From: Lingula anatina
Lineage: Eukaryota; Brachiopoda; Lingulata; Lingulida; Lingulidae
Assembly: GCF_001039355.2 (NCBI RefSeq)
Contig: NW_019774214.1
Coordinates: 358,214 to 422,213, forward strand
Direction: 5' to 3'
Length of the DNA: 64,000 nucleotides
The notes beneath the pieces are model-generated. The model saw nothing but the letters and a program-made list of their open reading frames with translations. It had not been told where the DNA came from and searched no databases. Position numbers and translations under genes: made by a program. Shown one piece after another: positions 24,207 through 36,000 of this stretch (position 1 is its first letter; each line of letters begins with the position of its first letter).

Positions 24207-25975
24207 ATGGCCGCACACGGTGATGAATATCTTCCAACGTGGGAAGAAGTGACAGTTCCAGAATTGAAGGTGACATCAATAGCACTTCGGGCGATAGCCA
24301 CTCAAATGGGAAAATACTGCGATGAACCGTCTAAAGTAAGTTAACATGTACCTCATTTCTCTGTGTGAAGTTGATGTAAAACGTTTCTAGTGAAAAGTTG
24401 TAATAATTGTCAAGCCATATTTGTCGTATTTGGCAACAGCTTGATGCCTATAGTGCTGGGTATTTCACCACTGGTACGGAAGTGCATTATTTCGAGAAGC
24501 AACCCTGTAGCGTTTTGCGGGAAAATACCCGACTCGACTGGCGATCGAGACAGGGACGCACATTGTTAGTGCTATTCCACTGAGATAGCGAGCCTGGGTC
24601 TATACTGGCCATTCACTACAATATTTTTCATTCACGGCATAATCTGCCCAAACACTGGGTCAAACCTTGCTGTCGACAGAAATACAGTTTTTGGAGATGA
24701 TTTTGAAAATTTTGATTTTTTTCCAGGAATTTATGTTATGTCGTACGGAAACAGGAGATCCCCGAAAATGCCTTAAGGCAGGTCGTGATGTGACTAGGTG
24801 TGGGCACGAATTCCTCATCAAAGTGAAAGAACGTTGTGCCAACCAGTTTCAGGAATACACCGACTGTTTAGACTATGTCCCTCATAGGCAACTTAAGTTT
24901 TCCTTTTTCGGGTAAGTTTGGTATTTTAAGTCTGTTCCTAAATCTCAATCAACTTGCTTTGATTCGCGTTCAATAAAGATGTTTCTACAATTTTACAACA
25001 AGAAGAACATGTAGATATTTTTGTTGAATCAAATATGCTCATCCTATTGCCAAATCTGAAGAAATAATACTTTGTTGGTAGCAGTGACTGCATCTGTTCC
25101 ATATGTTGCATATATATATACTTCTGTGATATATGTATTTCAGTTGTAAAAAATTGATGAAAGCATTTGACCAGTGTATATTAGAGAACTTCAATCAGAC
25201 GGCCCCAGAAGTTGGATACTTTTCTCGGGTATGTTGGTTCTGTTTTAAAGCTAGAGCTAGTGTATTCAGAATAGCTGACTAACAAATCCAGTGATCAAAT
25301 ATGGCAACCCACTAGAAAGCTTGCTGCTTAATTTCCAATTAGACAGTGAAAAGATTACCTGCTGGGGTTTACGCAGCTAGCTTTCAAGTGGGTCGGCCAT
25401 ACTTGAATTGTGGATCTGTTAGACTGCGGTTCTGGATGCGCTCTCAGACATCCTTGAAAAATAAGTTGATTTTTACGTCTAGGCATCATATGAGGATACT
25501 TTTGCTGTGCATTCATTGTACAAATTCGGAATCCCAACATGATGGTTGACAGTCATATTTTTTATCAAGAAAGAATTAGCTGTCACATTTAAGCTGATTT
25601 CCTTGAGATGCCATTTGTTCAGGACTATTCATTTAAAAATTTTTCTCTCTGTGAAGTTGATGTAAAACTCTAAGAGAAAAGTGGCATTTGTTTATTATGC
25701 AGTTTATTATTTGGTCAAACAACAATTTCATATAAATCTAATGTATGTGTAGACAGTACTCTTACTTTAACAGTATATTCAACAGGTATTATGTGACTAG
25801 CACAGCAATATACATATATAATTATTTGTCTGGACTAGATATATTTTAACAATTTTTTCCCATTTTTTTTTCTGTCCTTTAGGTACGAGTTCAATCTACC
25901 AGCCAACCTAGACCTGACCCTCTACAAGGGCAGCCTAAACCATCAGAAGAAATCAGACTAGAGCCAGGGGAGTAA
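24207..25975 (+). CDS. NDUFA8: NADH dehydrogenase 1 alpha subcomplex subunit 8 (complex I)
   Basis: Exons 24207-24335, 24727-24911, 25144-25228 and 25883-25975; borders GT..AG, 163 codons (vertebrate NDUFA8 is about 172). Cysteines at 38, 48, 58, 68, 80, 90, 106 and 116 form repeated CX9C spacings, the twin CHCH fold oxidised by the Mia40 pathway in the mitochondrial intermembrane space. The stretch KYCDEPSKEFMLCR and the downstream DPRKCL match the family closely, as does the N-terminal LPTWEEVTVPELKV. The tail is short and proline-rich (RPDPLQGQPKPSEEIRLEPGE region). NDUFA8 is an accessory subunit of respiratory complex I. The ATG at 24,207 is the first in frame. The gene converges on the 3' end of gene B. 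Intron 3 carries a small transposon-like repeat. Confidence 0.95.
25262..25433. mobile_element. TATTCAGAATAG-ended non-autonomous repeat in NDUFA8 intron 3
   Basis: Shares its core (ATCAAATATGGCAACCCACTA, AAGCTTGC, CAAGTGGGTCGGCCATA) with 28,675-28,847, and parts of it with 63,425-63,607 and 53,212-53,305. The 28.8 kb copy ends CTATTCTGAATG, the inverse of the start here, so the family has inverted ends. No coding capacity. Confidence 0.5.
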
Positions 25976-26493
25976 TCCAAGACATTCAACAAAATGGATT
26001 TTAACTAGTTTAAAGCCCTAATACTAAAGTTCAACATTTTAAAACTCTGTCACAAGTTAGATTTTCATAAGGCATCCTACAGGTTCAGTGGATCTCCGGG
26101 ATAATTTGTCTGGGGTACGAAGATGACCTACCGGTTGATCGTAAAGGCTGTCTGAGGCAGCCCTGCTGTGTGTTACTGAAAGGATTTTTTTATGCTGCAT
26201 GTATAAGGATACAGATTGCCCACAGTTATGTTGAAACTACACAAAATTCATTGAAGACTATTTATTTTTTTTCGAGTTTGGAGATTGGCCACAGCATTTT
26301 GTGTGATAGCATGTCACTGTCTCTGTCACACAGAGGGAAGTTCTTGGTCTCCTGTGACGCAGAAAAGAAACTCACGTTTTCCAGGTTTTGTTGCAGTCAG
26401 AAATCAGAACACTGAACATATTGTGGTGCAACTTTGGAGTGAACTAATTTTCATCTGGAGAAATTGTCGTTGATGATTTTTCATTGTTAGAAT

Positions 26494-26499
26494 AATAAA
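26494..26499 (+). terminator. NDUFA8 poly(A) signal
   Basis: AATAAA about 520 bases after the stop, followed by a GT/T-rich stretch (GTCAAGTGTGTTTC) typical of downstream elements. Confidence 0.65.
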
Positions 26500-26639
26500 T
26501 GGTCAAGTGTGTTTCTTTTTTTTCCTTTCATTTGTTTCATCTCATTTGGCATTTACAACCATGCTGTTGTAAATTTCTTTATTGATACATATTTTATGAG
26601 CTTAGAACCATAAAAAAAAAGGCAGTGTTACAACAAAGA

Positions 26640-29600
26640 TAAGTTAACTTTTATAAAGTCATTTATTACATTAGTTTGATCACTTTACAAAATGAGGTAC
26701 ACACGTGATTGAAATATTGTACAACCAGAATTGGAGGAATTTTTACTTGAACATTCATGTACAGTTACAATATAATTACATTGTTAATAATCAATAGGTA
26801 ACAACCTAGCCACTTCACATATATTTTATCTTAATGTTTAATGAGTCTAATTTGGACTCTTGTACATGCCAGATTACTGCTGCAACAACCTACGTGAATG
26901 TCTAATAGCTTTGAATTAAAAAACAATACATACATAAGGTTTTTGGGCTTTCCAGTGTCAAATCCTGAATAATTTGGCGTCTTGAGAATAGGCGAAGAAT
27001 TTTGTGAAGTTTATACAACATTATCAGACAATAATTAAAACCACTTCAAAGATTATCACTCAAAATGAAGCGTCAATGGCCAGCTGTCTACTACATACTT
27101 CATTTCTGTGATAAAATCACTGAAATCTAAAAACAGACAGCTTCAAATTAAAAGATGCAGGCAAATCTTTTAAAAAAATAACCAAGACCCAAAAACCAAG
27201 GAAGGCATCAGTCCTTTAAGTAAAAAATAACTTTTGGTCGTCCGTATATTACTGTATAGCGTAACACCCAGCTCCTTTCTATCTACAGGCTATATTATCA
27301 CACTAATACTATACTGCTTCCCCTACAGCACCAGAAGATGTGTTAAAAATTCAAAATAAAACTGAAAATATAATACACAAATAAATGCTATTACTATCAA
27401 AGTTCAAACCTTCTGATACAATATCTTTTCTGCTTTACAAGTACATATATACAATAACGGTATGTCATTGTCAGTTCAGAATGACCATACCTTACAAAAG
27501 GATTCTCTTTCTGGCCAAAACTAATAAGAAAACCTTATGTATAGATTTCTGCACAAAAAAATGTGACTGCAAATATGGATTTTTTTTTTCTTTTATGTGA
27601 TGTCCACATGATAGGGAGAGATTAAGAAGTCATGTTCAGACCATAAAAAGAAAATCTGGTTTAACACATTTCAATATTAATGTGTAAAAGATGCTCACCA
27701 CAGTAAAATGTGACTTGTACAAAAATGTATTTCTAAAAAACTCAAATCATAATTAACACCACACTGAGCCTATCATATGAGATACGCGGGTATTCAATGC
27801 AGAACTAGAAGTCAATGTAGAAGAAATAGATATAATAATTATAATAATGAAAATAATTATAGCATATTGCAGAGAAAGTAAATGATGAAGATAAAAACAC
27901 TTTTTGTGATCACGAAGCATTTGAAATCAAACAAACCAAATATGCAATGCTCCTTTTGCAACTTATAAAAAATTTGAGACTTGTCTTTGAGTCCATTGAT
28001 GGGCTTTGTGAACAGGTGAATAGGAATGGTTCAAAAGCTTTGTAACACTGACAAATAAAATCCAAACAAAAGCTTTGCATGCCATAGTAGAGCAAAAGCT
28101 TTAAGCAGGTTGTAGTAGCAATATTGTGTTAGAGAAGACAGCACACTAAAACTACTGCACCCTTATATACAGCTTTATTGGAGCTTTCAAAAATTAAATC
28201 AAGTTATTTTTAATATGGAAAAAGTTAATTTTAATGTAAAACAATATTGACGAATAAAAACTATATTTTATAAGAATGATATTTCCATGGTCTAACAAAA
28301 AGACCCTTTTTTCTTTTCCTTTTTTGCTGATGAACATCACGCACCCTACATGCCTAAAATCCTGATTCATTGAATATATTAATGTGTATAAACGATGTAT
28401 CAAAAAAAGTTTGCAATTAAGTTACAAAATAAAAAGAAGCCATTACCCATTTTCAGGAACTGTCTACATAATTCTACGAACTTAAATTTTTTAAAACATT
28501 TTTATCATTTATTGATTTATCATGACTTTTATAATTTCATATTCCCATTCTTATAATCTAAAGCTACAATATATGTGTAGATATTAAAGAAGCTGATATG
28601 TTTTTTAAAATCACGAAATGTACATCATTTTTTTAAACTTTGACATAACTGCCCCCAGATTAAGTGACTCTCTCAAGTCCCATACAGAACAGACGACTAA
28701 CCAGTCCCAGGGTCAAACATGGTGACCCACTACAAAGCTTGCCATTTAATCCAATTATAGGCATCGAATAGGTATCCCGTGGGGAAGTATTCAAGTGGGT
28801 CAGCCATATTTGCCCCTCTGACAAGTTAGTCCCCTATTCTGAATGAGGCCTTCGTTAATATTCTTATAATTTTCAAATGACTGCAAAGCAGAAAATGCAC
28901 TGCCTGCTGTGAAAATGGCTACATTCCAATGGTAAAACTTGCCACTAGACTAGTAATAAAAACTTATGACCAGGGACATGGCCCATAAGCTTCAAAATGA
29001 AAACATCTCAGTACACCTGAGCTTGGCTCTTGCTGGAGTAAGGTACTAGTAATTTATCTTCCAGAGGTGAGAGAGACATTTCATGATTCAGCCTTCGTTT
29101 AACACTTGTCTTAGACTACAGTGTAAAACAAAGCCATTTTCCCCTGAACAATTTCATATTATTATAAAGTTAATAAAAGCACAGCAAATAACCAGTTGAA
29201 GTTATACAATAAAATTAGTGAGGATGAAACTTTAAAATTTTCACGATAATTCAACAAAAACAGGATCCATTAATCACGTTCCTAAAATCTGGTAAAAAAA
29301 AAGTGCTTTAAAATGGAGCAAGTCAACCACCAGTGACCTTGCTGGAAGTTAGTGATATGCCTTTGTGATTCAGATTATGAACATTTTCAAAAATGAAATT
29401 TTGCTCCTTTATTTAAAAAAGTGTAATCCATATACAGAAGTTTCTGGGCTAAAAACTACAAAGTTTGCTGCTGTTACAACTTACAATTTACCCAATGCTG
29501 CACAACTACTAAATTCTGACATCAAAAGGCATAACTACACCCAACTACACACAGGCATGCACAGGCATGTTGACTATTTTTATCAAAAGCGGTTTAATAC

Positions 29601-29876
29601 TTCAGATAATGACTCGATCTTTTCAATGGGCAAAAATTATCAGACTTTCAGATACATCATTTTAAAATCATAAAAATTGTATATTCTTTACAAAAGCATT
29701 TGTGGTGCTTTTAATGCATAAAATAAAACTATAAGGTAGTCTGCAGCTGCTTCCTTTAAATTTTGTACTAACCATAGGAATTAATGCTCTTATTTTAAGA
29801 AATTATGACTTAAAAATATGGTATCAGTAAAACTGACATTTTTCCCCATTGACAAGTCATTACCATATATTCTGTT
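26640..29876 (-). other. Probable long 3' UTR of gene B
   Basis: No reading frame here resembles a protein. The first reversed AATAAA near the NDUFA8 end is at 26,662-26,667, about 160 bases past the NDUFA8 signal, so the two genes end tail to tail. The roughly 3.2 kb length is an inference; an earlier poly(A) site is possible. It contains a copy of the TATTCAGAATAG-type repeat (28,675-28,847). Confidence 0.4.
28675..28847. mobile_element. TATTCAGAATAG-type repeat, second copy
   Basis: Core GGTCAAACATGGTGACCCACTA, AAGCTTGCCATTTAAT and CAAGTGGGTCAGCCATA as at 25,262; right end CTATTCTGAATG. Lies beyond the gene B stop codon. Confidence 0.5.
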
Positions 29877-30008
29877 TCAAACTCTTTTTATTTCTGCGTA
29901 TTCCGTGTTTTCAGGCACTTTGAGTTGTGTTTTGCGTTTGGGTACTGCAGGTTTTCCGTGGATCTGAAGATCGGCATATACAATACCCTCCACATTTTTC
30001 TTCAAAGG
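29877..30008 (-). CDS. Gene B last coding exon: ITIM plus ITSM
   Basis: Begins after TTTTATTTCCAG and runs 43 codons to TGA. ITIM core EGIVYADLQ and ITSM core ENTEYAEIK lie 26 residues apart (Tyr to Tyr), close to the spacing in SIRP-alpha and suited to tandem SH2 domains. Between them is a basic, proline-containing linker ([10 protein letters not shown]). It enters in phase 0, which fits the exon at 35,446-35,533 ([10 protein letters not shown], ending KEDD). Confidence 0.85.
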   Translation of the reverse strand, partial: PLKKNVEGIVYADLQIHGKPAVPKRKTQLKVPENTEYAEIKRV

Positions 30009-33000
30009 CTGGAAATAAAAACAGTGTTACATTGTTTACAGAATTTTACATTTCTTCTTGTTATATCTGTCACAATTTTCTACATACAAGCTGATATCAC
30101 AAAAGAAACCAAAGTTTCACTCTCAATTAGTAACAAATCACATCAACATTTGATCAAACATGCTTCCTCACACCTGACAATTTTATGTTGAAGGGGATTG
30201 AAAAGGTCAAGGTTGCCAAATGGTTGGGTAAAGAATGAAATCATTTTCAATGGTTTGTTTCCTATCTAATTATAATTATTATAAGAAGGATTATACATGA
30301 AACATTTAAATAATTTGAATTAGCCACTGATAGATAAATCATGTTACGCAGATTTTTAAAAACTTCATATGAAAATGTCCATTTCCAAATCTTGCAATTT
30401 AGTGTGGCAAATCAAACACAAAAGGAAATGTTTTTTTTTCTTTACCAATGCATAGTGAAGAGTTATTCACAGTACAAGATAAACCAACTGATAGGAATCA
30501 ATATAACGGATTATGCAGAGGGCAATAACCATGAAAACATACTTCAATAGATTTCAACATGAATGAAATTTTACACATTTTACACACTTAAATCAAACAG
30601 ATAAAAGTTTCACACAAACAAACACAATGGCCACCCATTAGTCATAAAAATATATGATTTAGAATACATAAATAAATGACGAATCATGCCCTACTTCTGT
30701 CTACACAACAACTACGTGTTAAATAAATATTTTTTTCTGCAAAACCAACTTTTGTTCACAAAAGAGGAAATTACAACTTTTTCAAAAATTAGTTGGTCCA
30801 TCTGAGACACATCCACAATTTACTTCAAGAAATTCAGTGTTGGTGCAAATGTTAATTTGATTTCAGGACCATTCCCAGACCCTACCTTCTCGCTTAATCA
30901 CAATCAACTCAAGCAACCTAGATGTCGGTCACGCCTACTGAAGCAGATAGGGAGTAATTAATTATCATTTAGCAGCTTCAGTAGGCGTGCCAGACATCTA
31001 AGCCGCTTAAGCTGAAAGCAATTTAACAAGAAACACCTCAGGGATGGATCAGTTCTGTTAGATTGACCTAGGTATGGGAACCCAGTCTTAGATGTAGGTA
31101 AATTGGTCTGCCTGTGTCTGTGTGTATGTGAGAGGGCGGAGGATTCAAGATGGCGGACAGTTCATGGTTCTGTCTTTTTTCTGAGAAGCACGTGTGAATG
31201 ACCATAAAACATTTATCACATACAACGAGATGTCATGCTTACTCTGATGATCACAATAACACACACACACAACAGTGACAACATCAAATATATCACATTG
31301 AATATAAACAGTGAAATCATAATAAATAATAATGCTACTGTGTCAAAGAAAATGTTATCCCCAACTAAAAGCCAAGACAACACCAATGGCGGACCTCTTC
31401 TCCCTCACCTGCTCTAAGGTCCAGTTTATTTGAGAAAGGGCTAAGAAAATACAAGACATCTTAAGACAAAGCTGTTGTAAAAAGTGGAAAGAAAAAATAC
31501 AGAGTCGAGACAAGGAGACTTTGTTATTTTTCAACATTATTAGATATATATTGGCCTGGAATGAAAGTCTGTTACAAAAACATGTGAGACATTTACACTT
31601 GGTCCCAAAAACATAAAACAGAACATGTTCCTGTTCTCATTTCTGAGCTTTCGATCTAAAACCTACTGTGTTGCCTAGACTGTGCTGGGTTTGCAAACAT
31701 CTTCATACACGAATTGGAGATGCAAATAATCTTTTACCATTATTATTTTTCTAAACATAAATAATTGATCAATTTCATGCTTCATTTCAGAGAGATAATT
31801 GGGCTGGAAGTCCAAATCCCTACTTTCACTTCAGTGCATTTGGTTCAGTTGTAGCTGTCACACCTAACACATTCCCCCTTTGGGCCACCAACTGCTAGCG
31901 CCACCTTTAATCTCCTCTTCAATTCCTTGAACAGTAATGTCCCTTTTTAGTGAAACAGTACCACGATTTCTATTTTGACTTCGTACACAACAGGTTAACC
32001 ATTTTGCCACACCTTGTGTGTACAAACCTACTGAGCTGTGTCTTTCCCTACATTACAGGATATATAGACACCAGGGACTTTTAGTTGAGGGTCTTTTCAA
32101 TTCTATGATATGAACTAAGGAAATATCTTTGCAAAATATGAAAAAGAAATTATGACGCTGGGACTTTTTCAAACATGGATTGAATACTAGTACTTTAAAT
32201 TTGTTAGAAAGAAAATGGTTGCAACTTCTAAAAACAAATCTACAGATTGCAATTAATTATTATCATTTTAATTTTTTTGCTCTACATGATAAGGAATGGC
32301 ACCCACATTAAGTAATTATCAATAATGCACTCTGAGGAGAGAACGGCAATGCAGGTGCATGTTAAAAAAGGACAGTAACGCCACACCTTTAACCTTGTGC
32401 CCAGCTTTGATGCACATAGCTCTGGGTCGCATTTCCACTTTACTTGTGACAGTTCAGCTCAGACTACACCAACTATGATAGGAGACCAATCTAACAGTGA
32501 GTGACCTATCCAAATGGCACTGGATGCAGCAGGGCAGTGAGGGTGATTCTCATGTTTATAAATCATTATCAAATGATTGAGGACGTCTATACTGAGTTAA
32601 AATGTCACAAATTGACTGGAAATGACCCCCAAATAGGCAAGTTTGCCTCGTCATTAATAGCAAAATGCGCTACAAAGACAAGCAAAAAAAAATTAAAAAA
32701 TAAAATAAATCAGAAGTGGATCCAGGACTTCGAAGGATTTCTTTTCTTTTTTAAAATTCTATACCTCTCTTGTGATGAAGGGTCTACAGGCAGTTGGGGT
32801 GGGCAGTGGGCAGAGAAGGCTGAGGACCCCCCCTCCCTCTTCCTAACAGATACCTGGATCAACCCCTGCATGCAATGGCATTACAACAGCAAGGCATGCA
32901 TTAAGCTAGAACAGCAATGGTTATCATATACCTGATGCTACCTATACGCTGGTTACTGCTGAAATAATGGCGACAATTCGGTTATTTTACTGCTGCAATC

Positions 33001-36000
33001 ACGATGTCTTTTATGTCAATCTTAATCTATCATATGCAAATATAAATATCACATTTTTTTGTTTTGATTCCTAAAAAACAAACAACCTGCACAGACTGCA
33101 GTACTAAATATTCAAGAAATTCAATAATATTAAATTTTTTTTCTAAAACTGCAATCAAAAGGGATGAAATTGTATTTAATTATACTCTGAGAACTGTATT
33201 TTTGACAATATTTTACTTGACAATGTATAATAAAAACAAATTATTTTATAATGTTTTCGAAAAAAAAATGGATACCCCTGATATTATCTCCATTCTTAGA
33301 CTGAAAACACAAGAAGTATTATGTATATTGACTTAAACCCAAACTCTTACATCTTTAAACAGCGCTAGAGTGAAAAGCACATAAGAAAAAAGATCATTGA
33401 TTTTTTTCAGGGAGGAATGGCAAACAGTGTGAGACTGAGGCTTTTATGATCAATGTCAAAATCAAAAGATATCAAATATTCAGACCAACAACTCATCCTC
33501 CTTTTATTACTTGGAAGAAAATAATCATAAGAATTTAGAAATGAAATATCAGACAAAACACCTGCAATAAAGGAGTGGCAAAGCAGACAGACATTAGGAA
33601 TGCACGGTTGAACAGATACACAAGACCCTTCCTGCAAATACTGAAATATTAACACCACCTGAATTTTCCTCGTGACACGTGCACGCCCTCGAGCTCTCTC
33701 AGGCATTAACGACACAATATCCCAGAAATCAATTTCAAGGAGCTAGCTCATCCGAGAAAATTCCTAATCAATATCAGATAGGGTCAATTTTGCAAGAGCT
33801 GCTGAAGCAAATTAATAAAGATGATGCTAATCCGGCATGCTGCGTTAATGGAAGACCCATTATCAAGGCGTCTTCTGTGATTCTCGTCCACGCAGCACAT
33901 GCCAGTCCTTAATCAGTAGGATGGGTATTAAATTGGCCCTGAAGGCACAGACATGCAATAGCATAGTAACGCAGGCAGTTAAGTATTTATAACTAATTGA
34001 GCTAATTGCAAATCCACTCGGCTCATGTCTTCGGATTTGGCTGCAATTTCGAGATTTCATGATGCTGCGTGGCGACCCCTATCCATGGGCCGGGGCACCT
34101 TTACCACCAGTGCATCCTGGGAAGTAGACTGTATCAACCCCATGCTGTTAGTTTATCCATAGTCCTGGACCACATATATAAGCAGAGATTCCAAGATTTT
34201 GCTTTCTTTGACTTCAAGTTCAGCTAAAGCGTGCAGTCAATGTAACAAAAGTTATAAGTAAGGGCCCTTCATCTGCATGATCAAGAATACATATATCTGC
34301 ACACACACAGGGTGGCAATGCTGGTGCGAAAAAAGCCATAATAAGTTTAAGCCCCTCCTCTGTATAATAAACACCATACATGACCCCATTTCTAAGGAGG
34401 TGCTAATTAGCGTGTCCAAACTTGACAGCATGTAATATTGATGGAGTGTTATCCCCCTGTGGCTTGCGTGCAGCACACCCTCACATAACGACCCCCGCAT
34501 GTAATATGCATGACTCTAGGAGACGGCATTTCACGAACTATAGTACTATGTATGAGTTACTACAGAGTGGGCAATAATGAGAGAGGGTCTTAATGAGACA
34601 AATGGTCATCCACTGGTGAGCTATTTTCCTGTTAGTCTCTTTAACTCTCTTTTTATTCAATATTTACTTGATTAATAATGTTCAACTTTTCCTTTTTTCA
34701 TTCTTTACTTTTTCCTTTACTATATACCTCTTTTCATTATTCCTTCACACTAATATGCAAGTTCTTTTTGGGTTACATAAAGGAAAAACTTACTCCTTCC
34801 CCCCAAACTTTTGCCACTGTGAGAACACGAACCCTAATTTGCCCACCTTACACCTTCCCATGCCTGATGGCGCCACAGGCACGGAAGTCAACATACTCTT
34901 TTTTTCTTGAATATTCTGTTCAGCCAAACCATTCTAGAATTATTGGACGAAATAATAACCAAAATGAAGAGAAACCAATTAGAGGCCTATTCTTAAGTTC
35001 ATGCTTCAGCATGAAAATGATTCCTTTCCTTTTTTTATCTAGTAGAGAGTTTCCCTGCCATTAGCCAAAGGGGTGGTTGCTGCTCTCTTGTTACCATAAA
35101 AATCAATGCAGTTATTTGTGAAAACAGCCAAGATCACCTGCTCCTTTGCCTTGACTAATAAAGTACAGAAAACACTAGACAGAACAAGACAAAGTACATT
35201 TTAGTTTTTACCACTTTCAACAAAGATATCCTGAAAGTCCAAATACTATTACTGAAAGAAAACAACAAACAGACAAACAAACAAAAACCTTTAACATCAG
35301 TCCTAAAATATGATAGCTGTTTTTAAGATCAGGATTAAAAAAAAAAATTATTGTAGTGTCATTGATAGTGTTATTTTATCAATTAGGAATTTAAATTGCT
35401 TAAAAGCAATGTGAAACACCTGTAGGTATAGTGTTATAAACTTACATCATCCTCCTTAGTAAAGTTGCCGTTCTTGTCATCCATATGTTCTGGGCTACTG
35501 TAGCCATCATTGGGGGCGCCCTCTGCATCTGGTCTGGAAGTGAAAGTGAAAGGAGATAAACATATGATTTGTGTGCAGACAATTCAAGAAATAATTCATT
35601 AAATGACACAACAATTAAGAGAATAAAATGAGATGTCAATGCATTTTTACATTACTTAGGACATTTATCTTTATTGAATAGATTTCAAGAGTATCATTGT
35701 GAAGAAACACCCATTTTCTTTTCTTTTAACCTTTATAATGAAAAGCAACATACAAATAAAATACTAATTAAACACAAGTGGGTGATGTAATTTTCTAATG
35801 TCAGATGGTTAGATGGTCATATTTGGTGACAGTATTTGACAATGTACATTAATTGAATAAATGATTATTGAGATTCAAAATTAATTTGTTCAGCATTCTG
35901 ATCCCTCGTCGACTCGATCTGTATTAATTCAAAGTCACAGTCCAGTCGTATACAGTTTTTATTTAACCCCCTCCCCTCACTACTAAAAATCTTCTCTACG

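Larger units (their letters stand above)
30009..35445 (-). other. Gene B intron 8 (5.4 kb), no other gene seen
   Basis: AT-rich. Holds a foldback element (30,867-31,090), a GGATCC-ended element (32,711-32,868) and a patch at about 33,640-34,600 that is less AT-rich and contains homeodomain-like TAATTG/TAATCC and octamer-like words. No coding exon could be joined in frame here. Confidence 0.55.

Noticed and set aside
32501-32935. 144-codon plus-strand frame
   Set aside because: Runs through a small inverted-repeat element and poly-A/T tracts; composition is not coding-like.
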